From: an uncultured Clostridia bacterium
Lineage (GTDB): Bacteria > Bacillota > Clostridia > Oscillospirales > Oscillospiraceae
Reading direction: 5' to 3'
Length of the DNA stretch: 13,453 bases
Assembly: GCA_946539175.1 (NCBI GenBank)
Contig: CAMNHH010000050.1
Coordinates: forward strand, 1 to 13,453
The notes below the pieces were generated by a model. The model was not told where the DNA came from. It made no database searches and saw only the letters and a program-made list of their open reading frames with translations. Shown here piece after piece: positions 9,101 through 13,453 of the stretch. How positions within the stretch are numbered: the first letter of the stretch is position 1; every line of letters starts with the position of its first letter. Both the position numbers and the translations under genes were made by a program.

Positions 9101-10963
9101 TCACATATCCGCGTTTGCTTGTCTGTTATTCTTCTCCCGGAGCAGTTCCAGGGCGGCCTTCGCCACGCCTTCGGCGTCCAGACCGGCCCTCCGCAGCAGC
9201 GCCTCACAGGCGCCGTGCCGGGTGAAGCCGGCGCCCAGATCCAGGCCCCTGCGGGGGAGCCCGTCCAGGGCCGGGTCTGCTGCCAGTTCGTCATAGACGC
9301 CGCAGTGGGCGGGGCATTCCTCCGCCATCAGCAGGGCGCCGGTCCTGGCCGCCGAGGGCTTCCAGGCCTCGGAGAGGGGCTTGAGCTGCCGCAGCTGGAC
9401 CAGCTCCGCCTCCACGCCCTGCTTCGCCAGCAGCTCCGCGGCCTGCAGCATGGTGTTCACCGTGGCGCCATAGGCGCAGAGGGTCAGATCCCGCCCCTTC
9501 CGCAGGATGGGGGATTGGGCGGCCTCGGCGTACCGTCCGTCGCCGCCTCTGGGGTAGCGGATGGCCACGGGGCCCTCCATCTCAAAGAGGGCCTGCTCCA
9601 GCATACGCTCCAGCTCCGCCCGGTTGGCGGGGCAGAGAATCTGCATCCCCGGCACAAGCCGCAGATAGCCCAGGTCGAAGACCCCGTGATGGGTCTCTCC
9701 GTCGGCCCCAACCAGGCCCGCCCGGTCCACCGCGAAGACCACGTGGAGGCCCAGAATGGCCACGTCGTGGATCAGCATATCGAAGGCCCTCTGCAGAAAG
9801 GTGGAGTAGATGGCCACCACCGGCAGCATGCCCTGCTTGGCCAGCCCCGCCGCCATGGCCACCGCGTGGCCCTCTGCGATGCCCGCGTCCCCGAATCGCT
9901 CCGGGAAGCACGCGGCAAAGGCGTCCAGTCCCGTGCCGCTCTGCATGGCGGCGGTGATGGCGCAGATCCGGCTGTCCCGTCGGGCCAGCTCCACCAGCTT
10001 CCTGCCGAAGGCGTCTGAAAAGCTCTCGCTGCCGCCGCCCTTGGGGATGCCGGTGACCGGGTCAAAGGGCCCGATGCCGTGGAACAGATCCGGGTTCGCC
10101 TCCGCCGGGGGATAGCCCTTGCCCTTCTTGGTGATGACGTGGAGAATCACGGGTCGGTGCAGATCCCGGGCCTGCTGGAGCTGCCAGCAGAGCTTGCCCA
10201 CGTCGTGCCCGTCCACGGGTCCGAAGTACTCAAAGCCCATGTCGTTGAACATATTGGAGCCGATGAGCCGTTTCTTCAGGCCCTCCTTGAAGCTGTGTAC
10301 GCCCCGGTAGAGACTGCGGCCGGTCCGGGAGGATTGGGTCACGGTGCGCCAGGTCTTTTTCAGCCGGTAATAGCTGGGCTTGGAGCGGATGTTGGACAGA
10401 TGCTTGGCCGTGGCCCCCACGTTGGGGGTAATGGACATGCCATTGTCGTTCAGGATCACGATGAGGGGCTCCCGACTGGAGCCCGCGTCGTTCAGACCCT
10501 CGTAGGCCAGGCCGCCGGTGAGGGCGCCGTCCCCCATCAGGGCGATGACGCTGTAATCCTCCCCCTTCAGGCTTCTGGCCCGGGCCATGCCCAGGGCCAC
10601 AGACACTGCGTTGGAGGCGTGGCCCGCGATAAAGGCGTCGTGGATGCTCTCGGAGGGCTTGGGGAAGCCCGCGAGACCGTCCAGCTGCCGCAGCGTGGGG
10701 AAATCCTCCGCCCGCCCCGTCAGCAGCTTGTGGACGTAGGACTGGTGGCCCACGTCAAAGACCAGCCGATCCCGGGAGGTGTCGAAGACACGGTGGATGG
10801 CCACGGTCAGCTCCACAACCCCCAGATTGGAGGCCAGATGGCCGCCGGTGACGGCCACGTTTTGTACGAGAAATTCCCGGATCCTGGCGCAGAGCGCCTT
10901 CAGCTGGGCATCGTCCAGCTCCCGCAGCTCCGGTCCCGTTGGGAATGAAAATGCATTGTTCAT
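9101..10963 (-). CDS. dxs: 1-deoxy-D-xylulose-5-phosphate synthase
   Basis: DXS condenses pyruvate and glyceraldehyde 3-phosphate using thiamine diphosphate, the first step of the MEP route to isopentenyl diphosphate. The 620-residue protein has normal length. GGHLASNLGVVELTVA (40-55 region) holds the proton-transfer histidine, GDGALTGG (144-151) with N172/N174 is the thiamine/Mg2+ motif, GIAEGHAV (361-368) has the catalytic glutamate, YSTFLQRAFD (386-395) and DRAGLVGADGETHHG (413-427) form the active-site and transketolase segments, and a transketolase C-terminal domain follows. Its ATG overlaps the oapA stop as ATGA, and there is only an A-rich stretch upstream rather than a clear ribosome binding site, so translation is likely coupled to oapA. 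The product feeds the pathway used by ispA upstream of the OLE RNA. Confidence 0.97.
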   Translation of the reverse strand: MNNAFSFPTGPELRELDDAQLKALCARIREFLVQNVAVTGGHLASNLGVVELTVAIHRVFDTSRDRLVFDVGHQSYVHKLLTGRAEDFPTLRQLDGLAGFPKPSESIHDAFIAGHASNAVSVALGMARARSLKGEDYSVIALMGDGALTGGLAYEGLNDAGSSREPLIVILNDNGMSITPNVGATAKHLSNIRSKPSYYRLKKTWRTVTQSSRTGRSLYRGVHSFKEGLKKRLIGSNMFNDMGFEYFGPVDGHDVGKLCWQLQQARDLHRPVILHVITKKGKGYPPAEANPDLFHGIGPFDPVTGIPKGGGSESFSDAFGRKLVELARRDSRICAITAAMQSGTGLDAFAACFPERFGDAGIAEGHAVAMAAGLAKQGMLPVVAIYSTFLQRAFDMLIHDVAILGLHVVFAVDRAGLVGADGETHHGVFDLGYLRLVPGMQILCPANRAELERMLEQALFEMEGPVAIRYPRGGDGRYAEAAQSPILRKGRDLTLCAYGATVNTMLQAAELLAKQGVEAELVQLRQLKPLSEAWKPSAARTGALLMAEECPAHCGVYDELAADPALDGLPRRGLDLGAGFTRHGACEALLRRAGLDAEGVAKAALELLREKNNRQANADM

Positions 10964-11580
10964 TTCTTTTTCTTTTGGTTCCTTGAAAATATGCGCTTCA
11001 CCCGCCAGATGGTCCGGGCCGCAGCCTGGACAATGGCGGTGGAATTTTCCAGAGCGATCTGCTTGCAGAAGGCCTTCCCCAGAATGGTCAGCGCCGCCAC
11101 CAGGGCGGAGAGCATCAGCTGAATCAGCTTCTGCGACAGGCTCTGCATGCCGGTCCAGACCTCCAGGGCCACCACGGCGGCGGCGGTGCCGGAGATGATG
11201 CCGCAGATATCGCCCACCACGTCGCAGCAGATTGAGGAGACCTTGCCCGCGTTCCGCAGCAGCCAGATGCCCTCGGAGCCACCCGGTACCTTGCGGGAGG
11301 CCATGGAATGAAAAGGCCTCTCCTCCGCAGCTGTGACAGCCACGCCCAGCAGATCGAAGAGGATGCCGATGGCAATGATGGCCAGCAGCACCGCGAAGGC
11401 GCCGAAGAGAGACGTCTTGCTCAAAAGCTCCTGGGAAAAAAAGGAGAAGACCGCGGAAATGGTCAGCGCCATCAGGAAGATGGTGACGAGCCAGCGCAGA
11501 TGGGAGGCTGATTTCCCGCCGTTGTGGTTTTTCTTGTGTTTTGGGTCGGGTTTATCGCTTCGGTCCTGTTTCTGTTTCAA
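10960..11580 (-). CDS. oapA: OLE-associated membrane protein A
   Basis: OapA binds OLE RNA and anchors it at the cytoplasmic membrane. Starting from TTG at 11580 the protein has 206 residues: a basic, soluble N-terminus (1-28, rich in Lys/His), hydrophobic segments at about 29-49, 57-80, 121-140 and 153-172, and a basic tail ending in four lysines. The loop 81-118 contains EERPFHSMASRKVPG, and DVVGD (120-124) provides a DxxxD motif of the kind described for OapA. Basic ends suit RNA binding. The start is set by GAGGGA 6 nt upstream; an in-frame TTG at 11667 would run 29 residues into the 3' end of the OLE RNA and is unlikely. It directly follows the OLE RNA and overlaps dxs by 4 nt. Assignment rests on context plus topology and the motif; from memory the loop resembles Mg2+ transporter-like proteins, which I could not test. 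Confidence 0.88.
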   Translation of the reverse strand: MKQKQDRSDKPDPKHKKNHNGGKSASHLRWLVTIFLMALTISAVFSFFSQELLSKTSLFGAFAVLLAIIAIGILFDLLGVAVTAAEERPFHSMASRKVPGGSEGIWLLRNAGKVSSICCDVVGDICGIISGTAAAVVALEVWTGMQSLSQKLIQLMLSALVAALTILGKAFCKQIALENSTAIVQAAARTIWRVKRIFSRNQKKKK

Positions 11581-11586
11581 AAAAGA

Positions 11587-11592
11587 TCCCTC
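11587..11592 (-). promoter_or_regulatory. oapA ribosome binding site (decides the start)
   Basis: GAGGGA on the minus strand lies 6 nt before the TTG at 11580. It is the only good ribosome binding site near the beginning of the reading frame and lies just outside the closing helix of the OLE RNA. Confidence 0.7.
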
Positions 11593-11601
11593 AAATTTCT
11601 T

Positions 11602-12214
11602 ACAATGGTGGCAATATCCGTTGTAAATCTTGCGGCTTAAGGTCGGGTTGGCTTTCCCCGCGGACAACCCGCCGTCGCCGAACGGGCAGTTCCCTTTTCA
11701 TGTCCGCGCTGTGCCGTTGCCCTGCACAATACCCGATTGCCACTGAGTCCGCACTGTAATCCAACGAATATCCGTTTCGACTGCCTAGGTGTTTTCCACT
11801 CCGGGGTCCGACGATTCTTAGCCTCTTTTGCAGATACGGTTTCCAGAGAATATCGCCTTTGCCTGTGGCCACAGGTAAGTGCGCGTAGCTCCTCTTTCCC
11901 CATCGTATCCACGCAAGGCAGGCTACACTGCACACAGCACACTATCTGCACCGCAATGCAGGTTCATCTCCTGTCCCGTACGCCGTCCTTGTCCACGGGA
12001 AATGTGCGGCGGCCGCACGAAAACAGGTCTCCGCGGTAACCGGGTCGTAACCATCATGCCATTGATGGCCGCCCGGAAACCTTAACCCCCAGCACCCACC
12101 CGAATCTGGGCGAAACAAGCAAGCACCAGGGACTTCACCGATATGCCCTTCAAAGGATTTTTAGGCCCTTCCTGGTAATCGTCGGCTCCGACTAGGATAC
12201 AGCGCCACCATCGT
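11602..12214 (-). ncRNA. ole: OLE (ornate large extremophilic) RNA
   Basis: About 613 nt without a supportable gene lie between ispA and oapA, the diagnostic setting of OLE RNA, whose known members are about 600 nt. The two ends pair: 12204-12214 with 11602-11612 gives 11 bp (8 perfect bp GATGGTGGC-side plus one G-U and two more). Local helices include 12125-12130/12171-12176, 12051-12056/12063-12068, 12004-12009/12013-12018, the palindrome 11862-11875 and 11659-11666/11701-11708. A promoter sits exactly before the 5' end. OLE RNA forms a membrane ribonucleoprotein with OapA (and OapB and OapC encoded elsewhere) and is linked to tolerance of short-chain alcohols, cold and Mg2+ stress in Bacillus halodurans. 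I identify it by position, size, structure density and partner gene; a covariance-model match to the OLE family could not be run. Confidence 0.9.
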
Positions 12215-12215
12215 T

Positions 12216-12244
12216 ATAATAACACATAATTGATAAATATACAA
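12216..12244 (-). promoter_or_regulatory. Sigma-A-type promoter for OLE RNA (and oapA-dxs downstream)
   Basis: On the minus strand, TTGTAT (12239-12244) is separated by 17 nt from TATTAT (12216-12221), which has an upstream TG at the extended -10 position (12222-12224 read TGT). The -35 matches consensus at 3 of 6 and the -10 at 5 of 6. The predicted start, 5-7 nt further on (12211-12209), falls at the first bases of the RNA's closing helix. The region is AT-rich in an otherwise GC-rich cluster. Confidence 0.72.
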
Positions 12245-12272
12245 GCAAAAGTATATACAGAAATCCATGTAT

Positions 12273-12298
12273 TTACACAAAGCGGTTATTTTGTGTAA
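12273..12298 (-). repeat. Perfect 9-bp inverted repeat directly after ispA
   Basis: TTACACAAA at 12273-12281 faces TTTGTGTAA at 12290-12298 with an 8-nt spacer, starting at the base after the ispA stop codon. On the minus strand it would form an AT-rich hairpin followed by ATACATGG, without a T-tract. It may be a weak terminator, an mRNA 3' end or an operator just upstream of the OLE promoter. Which one applies cannot be decided. Confidence 0.5.
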
Positions 12299-13171
12299 TT
12301 AATGGTCCCTGCCCGCCAGGTACTCCGCCAGCTCCCGGAGCAGCTCCGGGCGTTCAAAGGCGGACAGGGCTTCGCAGGCCTCCTCGGTCTGCCGCCGGAT
12401 CAGCGCCTCGCAGCGCTCCAGGCCCCAGAGCCGGACGAAGGTGTTCTTCTCCCCGTCCACGCCCACGGCCTTGCCCAGCTTGGCGGCGTCCCCGGTCACG
12501 TCCAGCACGTCGTCCCGGATCTGGAAGGCCAGACCCACCCGGTCGGCGTAGTCCATGGCGGCTTTCATCTGTTCGATGCTGCCGCCTGCGCAGATCACGC
12601 CCATGCAGCAGGCGGCCTTGATGAGGCAGCCGGTTTTCCGGGTCTGGATGGCCCGGACCTCGTCCTCCGTCAGCTCCCGTTCCTCCGAGAGCATATCCAG
12701 CACCTGGCCGCCCACCATGCCCCAGGGCCCGGCGTTGATGGCCAGGCAGCCCACGCAGGAGGCGATCCGGTCCGGCCGCAGGGGGGCCTGGGTCAGCACC
12801 CGGAAGGCGTCGGTCAACAGGCCGTCTCCCGCCAGGATCGCCATGGCCTCCCCGTAGACCTTGTGGTTCGTCGGCTTGCCCCGGCGGTAGTCGTCGTTGT
12901 CCATGGCCGGCAGATCGTCGTGGATCAGGCTGTAGGTGTGGATCATCTCAACGGCCAGGGCGGCGCTGTCGGCGGCGGTCTCCGTGCCGCCGCAGGCCCG
13001 GCAGAACTGGTAGACCAGGAAGGGCCGCAGCCGCTTGCCTCCGGCGTTGAGGCTGTAGGACATGGCCTCAAACAGCCGGTTCTGGGGCTCGCCGTGTTGG
13101 ACGTAGAGCTCCTTCAGCCCATTTTCAAAGCGCAGATTAAAATCCTGCCAGACTTCAGTTAAGCGGGTCAT
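12299..13171 (-). CDS. ispA: Short-chain polyprenyl (farnesyl/geranyl) diphosphate synthase
   Basis: The enzyme joins isopentenyl diphosphate to allylic diphosphates to make geranyl and farnesyl diphosphate for undecaprenyl, quinone and other isoprenoids. From ATG at 13171 it has 290 residues. The family is shown by GGKRLRP (45-50 region), the first aspartate-rich motif DDLPAMDNDD (85-94) with the DDxxxxD spacing typical of bacterial FPP synthases, GMVGGQ (151-156), the KT pair near 178 and the second aspartate-rich motif RDDVLD (219-224). AGGAGG lies 12 nt before this ATG but 6 nt before an in-frame TTG at 13177, so a start two residues longer is equally possible. The gene overlaps the end of xseB, implying coupled translation. 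It ends directly before an inverted repeat and the OLE promoter. Confidence 0.95.
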   Translation of the reverse strand: MTRLTEVWQDFNLRFENGLKELYVQHGEPQNRLFEAMSYSLNAGGKRLRPFLVYQFCRACGGTETAADSAALAVEMIHTYSLIHDDLPAMDNDDYRRGKPTNHKVYGEAMAILAGDGLLTDAFRVLTQAPLRPDRIASCVGCLAINAGPWGMVGGQVLDMLSEERELTEDEVRAIQTRKTGCLIKAACCMGVICAGGSIEQMKAAMDYADRVGLAFQIRDDVLDVTGDAAKLGKAVGVDGEKNTFVRLWGLERCEALIRRQTEEACEALSAFERPELLRELAEYLAGRDH

Positions 13172-13397
13172 TTGCAAAGGGCACCTCCTGCATGGTCCCG
13201 TCGGGGGCCTTGGTCAGTTTGACGATCTCCAGCTCGGCCCGGTCCAGCAGCTTCCCGCAGGAGGCGGCCAGGCCGCTGCCCTCCTGAAAGAGCTTCATGG
13301 ACTCCTCCAGGGGCACGGAGCCCCCCTCCAGCAGCTTGACGATCTCCTCCAGCCGGGCGAGATTTTCCTCAAAGCTTTTCGATTTTGATTTCGGCAT
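13155..13397 (-). CDS. xseB: Exodeoxyribonuclease VII small subunit
   Basis: XseB is the small helical subunit of exonuclease VII, which degrades single-stranded DNA with the XseA catalytic subunit. The 80-residue length is typical. The family pattern is clear: SFEENLARLEEIVKLLEGG (8-26), PLEESMKLFQEG (29-40) and a following helix with C47GKLLDRAE. The last ~15 residues after LTKAPDG are variable in the family. GGAGG lies 5 nt upstream of the ATG. Its 3' end overlaps the start of ispA by 17-23 nt, and its 5' end probably overlaps the end of xseA. Confidence 0.95.
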   Translation of the reverse strand: MPKSKSKSFEENLARLEEIVKLLEGGSVPLEESMKLFQEGSGLAASCGKLLDRAELEIVKLTKAPDGTMQEVPFANDPLN

Positions 13398-13453
13398 AGG
13401 GACCTCCTTCGGTAAGGCAAATTCGGATTGGGCGATCCGCCCGTAGGGGCCGA
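13369..13453 (-). CDS. xseA: Probable exodeoxyribonuclease VII large subunit, extreme C-terminus (partial)
   Basis: A minus-strand frame runs from the window edge to TGA at 13369-13371 and encodes about 27 residues that include ADRPIRICLTEGGPYAEIKI. XseA proteins often end in a strand pair of the form 'GDrvrirl.dG...a.V', which this resembles. The position directly before xseB, with a 29-nt overlap, suits the usual xseA-xseB order. The fragment is too short for certainty; another frame is also open here and continues into xseB. Confidence 0.45.
   Translation of the reverse strand, partial: RPLRADRPIRICLTEGGPYAEIKIEKL

Noticed and set aside
8252..10018. Plus-strand open frame of 588 codons opposite tlyA and dxs
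   Set aside because: Antisense shadow of two well-supported genes, with no recognisable domain and skewed His/Gln/Gly composition.
11600..12039. Several short open frames on both strands inside 11600-12040 (about 70-110 codons)
   Set aside because: They lack ribosome binding sites and family resemblance, overlap one another, and fall inside the dense hairpins of the OLE RNA; codon use is unlike the neighbouring genes.
11640..12298. Large riboswitch, group II intron, tmRNA or RNase P as alternatives for the 600-nt RNA
   Set aside because: I see no tmRNA tag or tRNA-like ends, no group II domain V signature, and no RNase P core sequences. The ispA-oapA-dxs context fits OLE specifically.

Overview
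The window comes from a GC-rich anaerobic member of the Firmicutes (class Clostridia), most likely an Oscillospiraceae/Ruminococcaceae-type bacterium. The evidence is a single-polypeptide pyruvate:ferredoxin oxidoreductase, the clostridial gene order xseA-xseB-ispA-dxs-tlyA-nadK-argR-recN, AGGAGG-type ribosome binding sites and a DivIVA-family protein. No species can be named from the sequence alone.

Layout. Positions 1-1472 (+) hold the C-terminal 489 residues of pyruvate:ferredoxin oxidoreductase (nifJ), closed by a strong hairpin terminator. Everything from 1576 to the right edge lies on the minus strand and reads right to left as one long gene cluster: the probable end of xseA, then xseB, ispA, a 600-nt non-coding stretch, a small membrane protein gene, dxs, tlyA, nadK, argR, recN, a dihydropyrimidine-dehydrogenase-like gene (preA-like), tyrS and a divIVA-like gene. 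A second hairpin terminator at 1537-1564 faces the nifJ terminator. Spacings are mostly short (a 4-nt overlap, or gaps of 6, 6, 21, 22 and 39 nt). The longer breaks are before OLE, before nadK (125 nt) and before tyrS (106 nt).

The main discovery is at 11602-12214 (-). This roughly 613-nt stretch has no convincing protein gene but is rich in inverted repeats, and its two ends pair with each other over 11 bp. It has its own promoter (TTGTAT, 17 nt, TATTAT with an extended -10) placed so that transcription would begin in the 5' strand of that closing helix. It lies between ispA and a gene for a four-helix membrane protein with a DxxxD motif and lysine-rich ends, followed by dxs, tlyA, argR and recN. 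This is the genetic setting and size of OLE (ornate large extremophilic) RNA and its partner OapA, which form a membrane-bound ribonucleoprotein linked to tolerance of alcohols, cold and Mg2+ stress in Bacillus halodurans. The class is known. What merits attention is its presence, with intact ends and promoter, in what looks like a GC-rich, possibly gut-type anaerobe.

The cluster joins isoprenoid precursor synthesis (dxs, ispA), DNA repair (xseA/B, recN), rRNA methylation (tlyA), NADP supply (nadK), arginine-dependent regulation (argR) and the OLE ribonucleoprotein. Downstream, the preA-like protein is an unusual fusion of a PreT-type N-terminal Fe-S module to a full PreA catalytic chain.
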